Of a DNA stretch of 64,000 nt, positions 9,960-21,343 are shown piece by piece. A program made the translations under genes and the position numbers. The stretch is from Dioszegia crocea. Taxonomy: Eukaryota > Basidiomycota > Tremellomycetes > Tremellales > Bulleribasidiaceae. Numbering within the stretch: position 1 is the stretch's first letter; each line of letters starts with the position of its first letter. The stretch spans positions 1,098,134-1,162,133 of the forward strand of contig BCKK01000008.1 in the NCBI GenBank assembly GCA_001600615.1. Reading direction: 5' to 3'. The notes under the pieces were generated by a model. It saw nothing but the letters and a program-made list of their open reading frames with translations, ran no database searches and was not told where the DNA came from.

Positions 9960-11887
9960 CTATCGTCTAGCTCTCATCCTATCAGCCCATTTCCCTCCAC
10001 TACCCGCAGTCCCACCCGAGTTGGACTGAGCACCAAGACTACCGAACCCACTCATACTTCTCTGGCTCCCCACTCCTGCCCCCGCCCCGCCCGCTATAAG
10101 CTTAGATGTAGGCCACCCATGATCCATCCCTACAGCCGGTATATCCAGCCCTTGCCCCACTTTTGTCTCCCCGCCAGGCCTCTTCTTGCCCTTCGGAGCG
10201 GGCGCCAATCCGCCTTTCGGTATACCCGGCCGATCCTTCGTAGCCTTCACTGGCAGACTCTGCTGTGCACCCGGTCCCGTGAGGTTCGATTTCTTGCCTG
10301 CTGAAGGTTTTGTTCCTAGGAGATTATGTATATCCCTCCCTAGACCAGTCTCGGGTGGTCGATAGAGTGTATCGACTGTATTGCCCCTAGGTGGTATTCT
10401 GACCTTTGCGGCGGGAGGTAATTGGGGTCCTGGAGTCGAATTGAGCCGACGAGGAGTGGGGAGTGGGTAGGATGTTTGGCGAGAGGGCGTATGGCGGGAG
10501 TGGGGGGTGGATGATGATGAGGCGGCCGAGTTGGGGGTTCGGTTGGAAGGGGGTATCAGTAATTGGCCTGTAGATGTCAGCTAAGGTTCAGATTCATGTC
10601 TCTTGTATCTGACCGGTAGATCCGAGTAACAAAAGAGAAGATTGAACGAAGGGGTTACTCACGACTATCACCCGATCCCATTCTCTCCTTCCCCCTATCT
10701 CCACCCACCCTCGCCCTCTCCCTGACCTTTTCCAATTCCTCCTTCAACCTCTCTTTCTCCCTCTCCAAATCCAACCAAGCCCTCTCTCTCTCAATAGCTT
10801 CATTAGCCTCCTTCACTTTAGCCTGTCTAACATATTCAATCCTATCCTCATCCTCCAACTGTTTCTTTAACCTTTCAGACATTTCAGCTTGTTTAAGCCG
10901 GACCGCAGCTGATTTCATACTTTGATAAGTCGAAAATACCGGATCACGAAATGATTTCCTTTTCCCTTTCTTCGGATCGGGCGTGGGTGATGGTGATGGC
11001 GATGGTGATGGGGATTGTCGATTATTCCTCCGATTCCGATCCCTCCGATTGTGATCGGGTCGATAAGAATAATCACTTTCGTCATCTGACGAATAATAAT
11101 CCCTATCCCTTCCTCGCCTATCCCTCCCTCTCCTCCTATTAGGCCTGTATCTTCGCCTATCCCTCCCCCTCCCTCTCCGTCGACTAGGCCGTATAGTACC
11201 TCCATCCGAAAAAGAATCATACTCCTCACTATCCCAATCCGAGCTGTCATCCCCTTCCTCTCTCTTCGACTTCTTCTTCCCTGCCTCTTGATCGGCCGCC
11301 TTGCCCTGCTCCTCCTTCGCAGCCTTCTCCAAACTTTCAACTTCCTTCTTCCTCTCCGCATCTTCCCTCTTCTTCCGCCTCGACCTGAATATCGCCCAGA
11401 TCCCCACTCCAACCAAAAGAGTGCCTGCCACGGCTACGCAGATGAGCTGCCACCATGTAAGATTGGAATTGGCCACTGCTTGAGAGAGAATGTTGGTTGA
11501 ATTTGAGTCGGAAGTTGAAGAGTCCGCGACTGTCGATGTTTCACTAGGCACAGCAGCAGGTCGAGGAGCGGCTGTATTCGGATTGGGAATAGCCGCTGCG
11601 GCTCCTCCGACCGGAGCTGGAGGCATAGGGTTTGGCGCAGAGGTCGCCACTACCGAAACGGGCGGTATCGTTCCAGCGGCAGGTACTGCTGAACCAGGTT
11701 TGATCGTCCCTCCCCCGGCAGTCCCAGCCACACCTCCTGTCGTGCCAACAGTAACGCCGATCCCAGCTGGTGTCGTTGCTTTACTCCCACTCCCCGCGCT
11801 AGTGGGCGTACCCAAATCCAACATGAGTTGTCTCTCCATATTCGGCCGTGAAGCACCATGATATTGCCAGTCGATAGGCAGGATCAT
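9960..11887 (-). CDS. Single-pass membrane protein with charged cytoplasmic region
   Basis: Two exons, 10663-11887 and 9960-10567 (intron 10568-10662, GTGAGT..CTACAG); 610 aa. The N-terminal ~140 residues are Gly/Ala/Thr/Pro-rich with no clear signal peptide. One strong membrane helix follows, LTWWQLICVAVAGTLLVGVG, and immediately RSRRKKR, which by the positive-inside rule puts the C-terminal part in the cytosol. Then come a Lys/Glu coiled-coil stretch, an Arg/Asp repeat region (GRGRDRRRYRPNRRRGRDRR), a PSPSPSPSPTP tract, a second coiled coil (LDLEREKERLKEELEKVRER) and a Gly/Lys-rich tail ending in RMRARR. The layout resembles fungal single-pass surface sensors, but without a Cys-rich head. 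I do not recognise a named family. Confidence 0.75.
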
Positions 11888-12346
11888 CCCATTTCCATCG
11901 TTTCAGACCTTAAATGGCGGTTTGGGGTTGAGTGCGATTGTGCCAAGGATGGGATTATATGGCTCCGTGCGTTAAGTGCTGAGCGGTAGGACTAAGGCGA
12001 GCAGATTGGAAGTGAATAAACAGGTATAGTCTGTATGTGTCAGCTACCATCATCGTCAGAGCCTAGATAGTGTATGAGGATGTGGAAAAGGACCTTGAAA
12101 CGTGTGATAGATCCAGGAGAAAGGAGTGGGACAAACAAAGGATGTAGACGCTCTAGCAAGATCACCGTCCCAGCCACTGTGAGTGACCGACCTTTCCATC
12201 CTCCTCAATTGTCACTGACGCACACTGTATAGACTGAGAAAAGACTCACATTTCCGTTCAGTCCTCAATCAAACCGTAATAGAGCGTTCAAGCGCCAAAA
12301 ACGCAAATACCGCCTCCCCTTACCAATCCGCGCCATTCTCCCAACA
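11888..12346. other. Divergent promoter region
   Basis: Between the minus-strand membrane protein and the plus-strand RRM-like gene. I see no ORF, RNA gene or repeat in it. Confidence 0.4.
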
Positions 12347-13172
12347 ATGGACATATCCCCCCTCCCCGACCTTAACCCCACTCCCTTCCATGCCCCAAAC
12401 CCCTACATCCCCCGAACCCACCCCCGACCATCCCCCTTTTCCCCCTTCATCACTTCCCTAATCTTAACCAACCTCCCACCTCATGTTCAAGGCCGACACT
12501 TGACTCATATCCTCTCTACGTCAGGAGACAGATGTTCCGATCGACATGATCATGGAATTAGCTTGTGAGCCTTTTCCTTCGCTGGCCTATGAGTCTGGAG
12601 GCCAAAGGGTGACGGTCAGTATTCGAATATACACCCANCCCCGCCTTATCCCCACTCAACCCACCCAACCCACCCGACCTACCCTCTCTCGTCTATTCTC
12701 TAATCCCCCTAATCCACGTGTCCACTGTCCAAGGTCTCACTCGGACCAGACCCACAACCCCTTGCCATCAGTCGTATCCCGTACCGGTCCCAACATCGCA
12801 AGACCACCAGCCCTCTTTCCTAGCCACTCCGCCTTGCCAGACACACAAGTCAGGGTAGAAGAAGTTCAGCCGAAACCCATACTATCGCAAGAGGAGGTTC
12901 AGTCTGTAGAAGAAGAAGATGAGGTTACGATTGCGGAATTGAGATTCAGGTCGGAAAAGTATCGTATGTTTCTCGATATCCCCATTCATCATCTCCTGTC
13001 CCTACTCTTACTTCCTATCCCAAACAGCACCTTGTCCCATTCGACTAACGACTTAGTGTATTTGGCCATCCATCAACTCCAACGATCGACGATTGATGGG
13101 CGGAAAGTCGGATTGGAAGTTAGGCATTGGGATGGGAGTGCGTTGATGAGATTATGGCGGAAGGTGACTTAG
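12347..13172 (+). CDS. Hypothetical protein with possible RRM fold (model uncertain)
   Basis: Start MDISPLPDLNPTPFHAP. The segment SLILTNLPPH looks like RRM strand 1, and the end YLAIHQLQRSTIDGRKVGLEVR like the last helix and strand of an RRM, followed by RHWDGSALMRLWRKVT and stop. Splicing is hard to settle. Exon 12347-12484 joins 12525 in frame only if a 40-nt intron with a weak GTTCAA donor is removed. A GTCAGT donor follows at 12615, and the next acceptor is unclear. A good intron (GTATGT..CTTAG) precedes the last exon. One undetermined base lies in the putative intron at 12639. The RRM idea is an inference from two motif-like segments; the gene itself is likely because both ends have good codon logic. 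Confidence 0.4.
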
Positions 13173-13510
13173 GAAGGCAAGGGGGGCTGCTGGTGCTGGT
13201 GGTGTTGGAGTATGGCGGGGGTGNACGGGGTGGGATGTCCGAGCTGAAGTATTGAGGTTTGAGCTGGAGTAGATGTAGGATATGGGAGTGTTGGAGGGAG
13301 TATGTATTGGGAGTTGTATAATGCCGTGGGGTCGTAAATACCATCAGGAGGAAGACCATGTGTGGTACATTGCTTGATTGAGACAACTGCACATCAGCAA
13401 AACTCACAAGTCGTAGACGAAAGACGTACAGGTAAATTTGGTACATACTCCACCTCCTTCTACATCGCCCATTACTCATATCCTCGATCTCCATCGCGCA
13501 CCTCCCAATT
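13173..13510. other. Convergent intergenic region with an undetermined base
   Basis: Between the 3' ends of the RRM-like gene and CWC24. Contains one N (13224) in a G-rich stretch. No feature recognised. Confidence 0.4.
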
Positions 13511-14519
13511 CTACTCCTCCCCACCTTCCTCTGCCTCTTCATCACTATCCCCACCAATCTGTATTCCTCCATCCCCACCTTCATCCCCCTCCCCACCCTC
13601 CGCCTCTTCCCTCTTATCCCTCTTCCGCTGGTTCTTAGCTTCCATCCTAGCTAGTATCTTTTCTGCTTTGCTGAATGTCCCATTGGTCGCAGCTCCGCAT
13701 GCGTAACATTTGGGGGATTTTATAAATCGAGAGACTGCACAACTAGAGTGTCAGCTACAGTCCAAACCGAGTAAACAAAAAGACTCACTTCATGCAAAAG
13801 TAATGACCACACTTAGTGACCACCGGTTCCGTAAACGGTTTCCGACAAATCAGACAAGCAAACGGTACTTCCTCTTCTTCATCCTCCACGGGCCCTTGTT
13901 GACCACCACCACCCATATCCACTTTATCCAACTGCCATCCAGCCAAATAATCCCCTCTATCATGCATAAACTTGCAAGAATCTCCATACCCACAAAACCC
14001 CGTCTCTTTATAATCCTTACACACATCAGGTTGATAATCCACCAGAGTAATCGTCCGGATATTGGCTGTAGCCCTTATAGGCGCCGTCTTCATTTTACTA
14101 TCCGTCTGTTCTCTCGTTTTGTTTATAGTGGGTAGGTAGTTGTTTAAACCACGATATACCCCATCGTCTATATCTCCATCTTCGTTCAGACGGACAGAAG
14201 TGGTTTCGCGTTTAGAAGGTGGGGGGGCTGATTCTAGATCCCAATCGCCTGATCGAGTCGCGTAGGTGTCTCCTTTAGTCAAGAGAGCTTCGTCTGCCCT
14301 GTAGTCCAGCTCATCTAGTCCTCCTCCGACCTCTTCGGTGTCGGTATCGCGTCGCCGTTTGGTTCCTTGGATAAGGGGATTGAGGAGGGATTTCTTGGTC
14401 GGTCGAACGACAGATGTGGAGGTGGACGCGTCGAGGGAGGGGGATGTGGATCGTTTTCGGGTGGTGATTGGTCGTCGAGGTGCTTTCTTGAACGCGACGA
14501 CGGGGGCGGGATTGGACAT
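13511..14519 (-). CDS. CWC24: CWC24/RNF113 spliceosome factor (CCCH zinc finger + RING)
   Basis: Exons 13789-14519 and 13511-13742, intron 13743-13788 with a GCTGACACTCTAG end; 320 aa. The N-terminus is basic and disordered. The CCCH finger is at about residues 165-190 (DVCKDYKETGFCGYGDSCKFMHDRGDY, Cys spacing C-X8-C-X5-C-X3-H). The RING finger follows (FACLICRKPF, VVTKCGHYFC) and continues across the intron as NCAVSRF and PKCYACG, so the intron sits inside the RING. The tail is acidic (GGEGDEGGDGG..EEAEEGGEE). Cwc24 binds the 5' splice site region of the activated spliceosome and is exchanged during the Prp2 step; RNF113A is the animal counterpart. The domain order and the length fit the family closely. 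Confidence 0.92.
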
Positions 14520-15008
14520 GGTGTCGGTATAGAGGAGAGGTTAGCTTAGTAAGAGTAGTTATAGCCAGTTGCTTGCTGTGAGCTCTGCTAGGTTTTTGCC
14601 ACCCGAAGTCGCACGGACTGAATCACGTGCAAGCCGCCACCGCCACACTCTATAACGCCGAAACGCCGATCCAGGGTTCTCTGGGGTAAGAAGAGGTATG
14701 TAGCAATGCATACCTCACAAGTCTATGCATAGAAAGCATAGCCTGACACCTCAGCCACAGCTCTACAGACCCGCGCGCACATACTCCAATTTTCCCTATA
14801 CCGCTAGCGTCAAAATCAAGGTGGAACGGTGAATTCCTCATTTTGGGTGGTGCCACACGCGGGTTTTCACGGACATATAAAGAGAGCAACCCCATCCGCC
14901 ACTCTCTTCCCCCTCTTCCCACAACTAACTCCGCCATTCTCCGCTGCCACACCGCCGGCGATATCTCATACACACACCTCCACCTCCAAGGTCCACCCCC
15001 AGCCCACT
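14520..15008. other. Divergent promoter region of CWC24 and the Zn2Cys6 gene
   Basis: No gene. Holds a TATA box for the plus-strand gene (14874-14881) and the short 5' flank of CWC24. Nothing else recognised. Confidence 0.45.
14874..14881 (+). promoter_or_regulatory. TATA box
   Basis: CATATAAA about 130 nt upstream of the start codon of the Zn2Cys6 gene. Confidence 0.45.
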
Positions 15009-17294
15009 ATGGAGCACACTCTCAACTCCCAACAACAAGCAGACAATGACGCATTGGCTACTGCTGTTGGGGCCGCAGCTCAGGAGTTGGGGTTAGACGA
15101 CGTCGATGATGTCGTCGTGCATGGTAATGGCCATGAACATGAGCACGAGCATGATGGGCATGTGTTTCATCATACATTGCAACAACCAGACTTTGGCCAG
15201 CACATGGATAAGGAAGAAGGGGAAGGGGAGGTGGAAGGTGAAGAAGAAGTAGATGTGGCCGGTATTGCCTTGACATCGGATGATGTCGGGGATGATTTCG
15301 GTCTCGATCTGGAAGATCTCGATACGGGTGATGATCGACCGTTGTTCTCACGACCACCAAGTATACGCAAGGGTACGTTTATGCTTCGAAAAGGTGTTTT
15401 ACCATCTTTGCTGTAGGTCAGGGACGGGGCTGACGGTATAGCTTGCGATCTGTGTCATGCTGCCAAGCAGGTAAGTCTGGCGTCTGACGTCTATCTTCTT
15501 CCCACTCTGTCCCTCATACCCTAGTCCCTGTTCCTCACTCCTCCTCTCTCTCTCTCTTTCTCTCTCTCTCCCTACTCATTGATCCTGTCCATTCCATCTC
15601 TCATCCTTCTGCCACTCTTTCTTTTCTCTTCCCTTCTCTCTTCCTCTCTGCCTTCCTCCCTTCTTCCCGTCCTACACTCTTCTCTCATTCCCTCCTATCC
15701 CCTTTCTTCCCCCCTTCTCTTCCCTCTTCCCCCCTTCCCTTGCCTTCCCTCTTCACTCCTTCCCCACCCTTTCCTTTCCTTCCCTCCTATTCCCTCCCAC
15801 TCCCTCCCTCTCTTCCCCTCACTCTGCCGTACCCACCGCTAACCCTTCAGAAATGCTCAGGCGACCGCCCAACCTGCGTCCGATGCCACGCCGGCGGCTG
15901 GCAATGCAACTACGCGCCCCGCCAACGCCGACGCACAGTCCCCAAATCCGAACGCAGCACCTCCGTTCGACTCCAGAGCGAAGCACCTACTGCAATGCTA
16001 CCCCCACCTGTACCCCAACGTGAAATGGCTCCTCCCCCTCCGCCGAAAAAACGCAAGATTGACTCTTCACGTTCTGTATCGGCTTTCGAGTCGACTATTG
16101 ATTTAAAGGCCGCGATGGCTGCGTTGGATATGGGTTTGACGGATGAGGAAGGGGAGGAAATACAGACTATGACGGATGATCAGATGGTAAATTTGGTCTA
16201 GGGCATTTGTTGTTTCATCCCTCAGCTCTTGCTGTTCTTACTCCTTCCTCCTTTATATTCTCCCTCATCTCCACCGTCTCTTTCTCTTTCTTCTTCTCCA
16301 TCCCTGCCCCTCATCACTGGCCATTCTCCCACAGTCCTCGCTAACCTCACAGCTCGAAGTAATCGCCGTCGACGGCTACCTAGCCGACTTACCCTTATCC
16401 ACATTCGTCAACAACCTGCCATACACTGCCCCTTCCAACGAGAACCCTTTCAACCCTGACGAACTCTCCACAGACGGCTTCCACGCAGCCGATATCGATC
16501 AACATACCACTTCTGCCCTCCGTGACGCCATCTTTTCTCTTAACGAGAGTACAAAAAACCACGCCACCTCCCACCCTGGCAACGGCAGCGGCGAAGAGGA
16601 AATCGACCCCCATACTGCCCTTCTCGACCTTTCGCATGCGCACGCCCAAGCCCAAGCACAGGCCCAAGCACACGCACACGCCCACTCCCACTCCCATTCT
16701 GGCGATACAGGCAATGGCGACACCCACGATTCCGACCTCCTAGACCTTACTATCGGCTGTAATCATCCTTCCCAAGTCCCCCATATCCTCGCTTTATTAC
16801 TCCACCACTCTCTCGAGCCCAAACCAGGCTACACTACTCCTCTCACTCTATCAGTCTTTGCACCCCTCGCTCGATCATTACGGTTATTCCAACTAATAAC
16901 CGATTGCCCTACTTGTTCTACATCACCACAACAGACACTACCCCAGCTCGCACTCTTGAGCCGGACGACAACAATTCTCACATTCGCTTTCCCACCTATA
17001 AACTCATCTGCCGTTGGCGGGTCTGCACAAATTACGATCCATGGTGCTCGATTAGCAGGGACGGGGATATCCGAGGCGATTGAACAGCATATAGTGGGTG
17101 TGGTGTGGGATAGCTGGCGAGCTAGCGTTAGGGAGATCTTTGCGCTGTTGGATCGGAAGGCGCAGGATGTCATTCAGCAGAGTTCACCACCTGAGGGATT
17201 GCCAGTTACTAGTGCGGAAACTCAGAGGGCTGGGTTGTTTTTCCAGGCGATGGGCAGGTTGGTTACTGCTATGGATGAGGTGGAGGGGAATTAG
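15009..17294 (+). CDS. Zn2Cys6 (binuclear cluster) transcription regulator
   Basis: Exons 15009-15372, 15442-15470 (29 nt), 15851-16186 and 16353-17294; 556 aa. The zinc cluster is assembled over three exons: exon 1 ends in IRK, the 29-nt exon gives ACDLCHAAKQ, and exon 3 adds KCSGDRPTCVRC and HAGGWQC, giving a perfect C-X2-C-X6-C-X6-C-X2-C-X6-C. This binds DNA as in Gal4-type factors. The N-terminus before it is acidic with a HEHEHEHD run. After the cluster comes a basic Pro-rich linker with a likely nuclear signal (PPKKRKID). Around 16640-16700 is a His/Gln-Ala and His-Ser dipeptide tract. The C-terminal half is helical and contains no fungal-specific TF motif that I recognise. The intron at 15471-15850 is unusually long and pyrimidine-rich. 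Target genes unknown. Confidence 0.85.
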
Positions 17295-17863
17295 GCGGGG
17301 GCGCAGGTGATGATGGGGTGAAAAGGGGTGAGGGAGATGGGAGTGGAAATGGGAGTGGAAATGGGCGGTGGGCGACGGCGGGGGGGTTCAGGCCTTCAGG
17401 CGTCTTGATGGGCAACAAGGTTAAGATGAGAATGGAGAACATGGGGCGTAGTGGGCATGGCGCACTGTATGAATGGGATGGGCATAGGGCAGAGTAGAGA
17501 AGGGACAAGAAGAGAAGGGGGTGTACAAGAAAGTAAAATAGGGCATTCTCTTCCGGGATTATTATTGTTTGTATCGTTTTCAGAGTTTAGACAAAGGCGT
17601 GTGATTCAGTGGCTTGTTTAGTAGGGGCGAGGGGCAGAAGCACGAAACCTATGCAGTCTCTGTACATTAGTCTTCTAGCCTCCTGGCTTGTTGGTGGTAG
17701 ACTTGAGATATCGGTCAGATCCGAATTCCGTATCTGGGAGCGCGACCTCCTCATTCCTTCAACGTTTGATCATTCATTCATTTATCAACATTGATGCTTG
17801 ATACAACCACATAGCTCACGTCGATAAGGAACACATCCTATTTGGGTAGAACATCCAGTCAGG
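17295..17863. other. Intergenic
   Basis: 3' flank of the Zn2Cys6 gene and 5' flank of ATG101. G-rich on the plus strand in the first 200 nt. No feature recognised. Confidence 0.4.
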
Positions 17864-19173
17864 ATGGACGCTATCAACCAGATTGAAATCGTAAGTTTAG
17901 TCAATCATCAAGGAGAGCATTCTCGCCAAGATTGACCGAATGGCCTTCTCATCGCTGATTCTGTATAGACTCTACAACCTCATCAAGTCAGACCAGCCCT
18001 TCAGAGCTTATTACTTGCAATCTTCTTTCATAGGAACTTGGATACGGTCGAGCCTGAAACACGAGAGATATTAGAGACACATGTGGTACGTCGGTACTTA
18101 TCTTATTGGACCACGATCCCACACATCATGGAGGTTTCCCCTTGAGCCTATCGGAGGTCTGATCTAAGGTCCAATCGGGTGATTAGAACCAGTGAGAGAG
18201 TCTAGCTGATACACCAGGCATGTGCACCCACTCCTGCAATCGAGAAAGAGATCAGTGACAAGGTTGAGGAATTCGGGCGGAAATATCTGGCTTCAGGAGG
18301 GGAAGGGGGTCGATATGGGAATCAAATAACTTCCGATAAAGGCGAAGTGAGCTCTGGAGATCTTACTGTGGTGAATGGCAGTTGGGCTGATATCTGTTAG
18401 ATTGCCCTCATTTTCACTCAGAAGAAATCGAGAAAGGGTTGGTTTGGGATTACAGATGTAAGCCGCCTCTGCCTGTATCTCCTCTCCTTCGCACTTTGTT
18501 GTCCTGTATGACTTTAACCTGGTGGTGACTGGACGTCAGACAGCCTTGGTCCGCATCCTACTACACGGGTTCAGCACGGAGAGCTCGAGCTGACAAGACA
18601 TAGGAAATCGTACCCTGGGAAGCCCACTTCATCACTATACATATCTCCCCGCTCATCCCCTCTTCTTCACCCTCTACAATCCTCACCGATGCTCTATTCC
18701 GCATAACGACTTTTTGCGCCGAAAGGCGGCATAGCGTTCCAGTCACTGCCCCTGGCGAAGCAGATAGGTTATCGCATCATGTATGTTCACCCAGCGTACT
18801 CCCCTTTTCATCCTACCTCACCGCCCCACTCTTGAATACAGAATAACCACTGACCCATCCTCAGATTGTCATCTCTCCACCACCACCTTCAGACCTCTTC
18901 GCCCCTTCTCCACCCTCACACGGACCCGCCCGATCCCCTCCACCTACATCTAGGGACCACACCGCCGATCGGCAATCCCGAACGAGACGAAGTAGCTCTC
19001 CCGGCCGGACAGGTGATGGGAGGGGATATGAAAGGGATAGAGAGAGGGAGAGGGAGAGGGATCATGCGCCTGTGGGCTATTTGGAGCAGGCGAAAGATGT
19101 CCTTAGGGCTACAGGGGCCAGAGCGGGGGCTGTTACGGGTTGGACGTCCAGTCCGAAGGCGCGGGGTGGGTAG
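17864..19173 (+). CDS. ATG101: Autophagy-related protein 101
   Basis: Six exons: 17864-17890, 17969-18085, 18218-18346, 18401-18457, 18604-18780, 18865-19173; 271 aa. Every exon is a multiple of three and all introns are phase 0. The Atg101 signature is in exon 2, ALQSLLLAIFFHR, followed by NLDTVEPETREILETH; then ISDKVEEFGRKY, IALIFTQKKSRKGWFGITD and EIVPWEAHFITIHI, where the WE dipeptide near the end of the HORMA fold is conserved in the family. Atg101 is a HORMA-domain partner of Atg13 in the Atg1/ULK1 complex in fungi other than budding yeast. The C-terminal ~100 residues are Ser/Pro/Arg-rich with an ERDRERERERD tract and are longer than in animals. Confidence 0.88.
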
Positions 19174-19452
19174 GTGGGCGAGTGGGTGGCTGGGTGTGTT
19201 GATGAGAATGCGTGAGAGACATGAGAGAGGAGAGTCGGGTGATGGATTGCGGGTCCCATAAGTGTTCCAGGGTGTAGGCTGGGAGACTTCTTGTAATAGG
19301 GCGACATACCTCCAAACGACTTTGGACCTCGGATGTACTCCGAGGGACATCGTCTTCCACTTGTACTCTCGAGGTGATTTGTAGCATGTATACATTATAT
19401 GACCAGTCCAAGATCAGATTCTCTTTTCCTGAACAGCCCGCCAAGCGGGCAA

Positions 19453-20423
19453 TCAATCCCACTCATCGTTATCCCTCTGACCAGCCCCAAACCCATCCCT
19501 AATCCCCGTTTTCCCTCTCCTCAATCCCGTCCCTGACCCTTCGCGCCTTTCATCCCCCTCACCCAGATCATCCAACAGATCCGAAGTCAATTCCCCAGCG
19601 AGCGTAATAGGCCCAGTGGGTAATGCTCCACTTTGCGCTAATCGGAACTCAAGCGCTTTGGACGTGAAGGCATCATCATGCCCCAGATCTTCGAAGCCGA
19701 TTAGACGATCGACACATCGGCCGTCTACGAAGATTAGGACGCAGGGGAGAACTTGGACTGAGAATTTGTTTACTAGGAAGGGGGAAGAGACGACTGATGT
19801 GCGGAGGAATAAGGTGTGGGTGTATTTGGGGGCAATGTCCTGTGGGGCGTCAGCAAGGGATTCAGCTGAACCATGAGAGGGAGAAGGCTGGGTAAAGAAT
19901 CTGGAGGAAATGATGGCTTACCTCTAATCTAGCGTCCATTATCCTACATCTGTGGAAATCTGGGTGGATGAAATTCAATAGACAATATTTCTCTTTGCTG
20001 GCTGATCAGCTGAGCTCACAAGCTTTTACAATTCCAACCTTGAGGCCTCTTATCCTTAGCCGTCTGTTAAAGAGGTGCTGGTATAGCCTCACATCTCGTC
20101 CCAGTAACTCAGACCAGACACCCCCCCACCCCCCTTCGGACAAGGAATTCACTCACGCCATCCGCTCAATCAACTTCTTTTCCTCCCCATAAGTCACCAC
20201 CCGCCCATATTCACTCTCCTGTAATACCTTCACCCTGTTCACCTCCTTCTGCAGCTCCTCTAATCTGCGCTCACGGTGCGCGGCAAGGTCGAATCGGGGG
20301 TCATCCTCTAGCGAATCGAGGAGGGCCGAGTCGGAGAGGGTGGGTGATGGAGGGGCGCTAGTCAATGAGTACAAATTCTCAATACTACAGATTGCCAGGC
20401 TGGGTGAAGGCAACATACCTCAT
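19453..20423 (-). CDS. PLP1: Phosducin-like thioredoxin-fold protein (TXNDC9/Plp1 type)
   Basis: Exons 20419-20423, 20157-20357, 19922-19997 and 19453-19839; 222 aa. The first coding exon is only 5 nt (ATGAG), giving MSAPPSPTLSDS after splicing. The protein then reads DPRFDLAAHRERRLEELQKE, GRVVTYGEEKKLIERMAKEK, FIHPDFHRCRIMDARLE, HTLFLRTSVVSSPFLVNKFS, VLPCVLIFVDGRCVDRLIGF, EDLGHDDAFTSKALEFRL. The R-R-L-E-E-L helix, the 'HP-F-RC-IMD' block and 'GFE-LG--D-F' are standard in TXNDC9. The thioredoxin fold lacks a CxxC pair, as expected. The family assists CCT/TRiC folding of tubulin and actin. The C-terminal tail is Gly/Asp/Arg-rich and ends DEWD. Confidence 0.85.
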
Positions 20424-20876
20424 ATCATGAGCTGATAGCTAGATCGGTCTCAGGTGGCTGAAGGTGATGATAGACATGGTCAAGGTCAAGGCGCGTCTTT
20501 GGTGGCGAAAATGTGAAACGCGTGCTGGTCCGTGCGTTACCTCCAAAGTGGCGGTTGGTGGCGGGTGGCGAGGGGGTGAGGTTGTCTGCTGGGACGTTGA
20601 GATGCGTAAGGAGCATGTAGGAGATGTGAAGGATCAACAGAACTGTATATTGTATGTGTAGTGACCCCAGAGTGCCAACGATAGACAAATCAGTCAGACG
20701 AAATCCACTTAATCACCCCGTACTGGCACCCCTTTTCATAAATTCTCCTGATGTTCTCCTGCGACATCCTTTGATACTGGACCCTCGCCTATCCGAAATA
20801 AGACCTGCTAGACACTGCAAGGATGTCGCCAGATTATTGTGCCTCGTCAATATCTTAACATCAAGGTCAATCAGTG
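20424..20876. other. Divergent promoter region
   Basis: Between the 5-nt first coding exon of PLP1 (minus) and the first CxxC membrane gene (plus). No further feature seen. Confidence 0.4.
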
Positions 20877-21343
20877 ATGAGCGAAGACTCTGCACCGACG
20901 ATCGAAATTACAGATGCTCCTGCGGCCGTTATCCGTGCTAAAGAAGGGTGGAACAGCTTGAGTTCAGCAGGAAAAGCTAGTGAGTCGAGGTATACGATGA
21001 TATTTTCGCTGAAATGATGCCTATTGCTGACGCCACAGGTGTTGGATTCGCTATCGCCGCTAGCATCCTCTTCCTCATCTCACTCTGTATCTGGCTCTTC
21101 CGATGGAAACGCCGCAGATGGCCATTTCAAGACCGATGCGCCGAATGCCGAGAGCCGAAGGATCTCACCAAAATGATGGTGCGCGCAAGCAGTAAAGAAG
21201 CAAAGATATTCCCCATCTCACAAGTATTCTGCTGTAGGAAGCGGAATCCTAATGAATGGGTGGCGGTGTATTTTCACGATACTTGCCTGGACAAGAAGCG
21301 GAAGTTGGAAGGATCTGATCCTGAGAAGAGAGATGAGAGTTGA
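20877..21343 (+). CDS. Membrane-anchored CxxC protein, tandem copy A
   Basis: Exons 20877-20979 and 21039-21343; 135 aa. N-terminal ~34 residues polar (MSEDSAPTIEITDA..), then one hydrophobic helix at about residues 36-56 (VGFAIAASILFLISLCIWLF), then RWKRRRWPFQDRC. Two Cys in C-X2-C (68 and 71, RCAEC), a CC pair at 99-100, then VYFHDTC with His114 and Cys117, and a charged tail. A phase-1 intron enters directly before the helix, as in copies B and C. With no signal peptide before the helix and a basic stretch after it, the Cys part is probably cytosolic (inference). The C-X2-C plus H-X2-C set could bind one zinc ion. No known family recognised. Head of a three-gene array. Confidence 0.72.
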
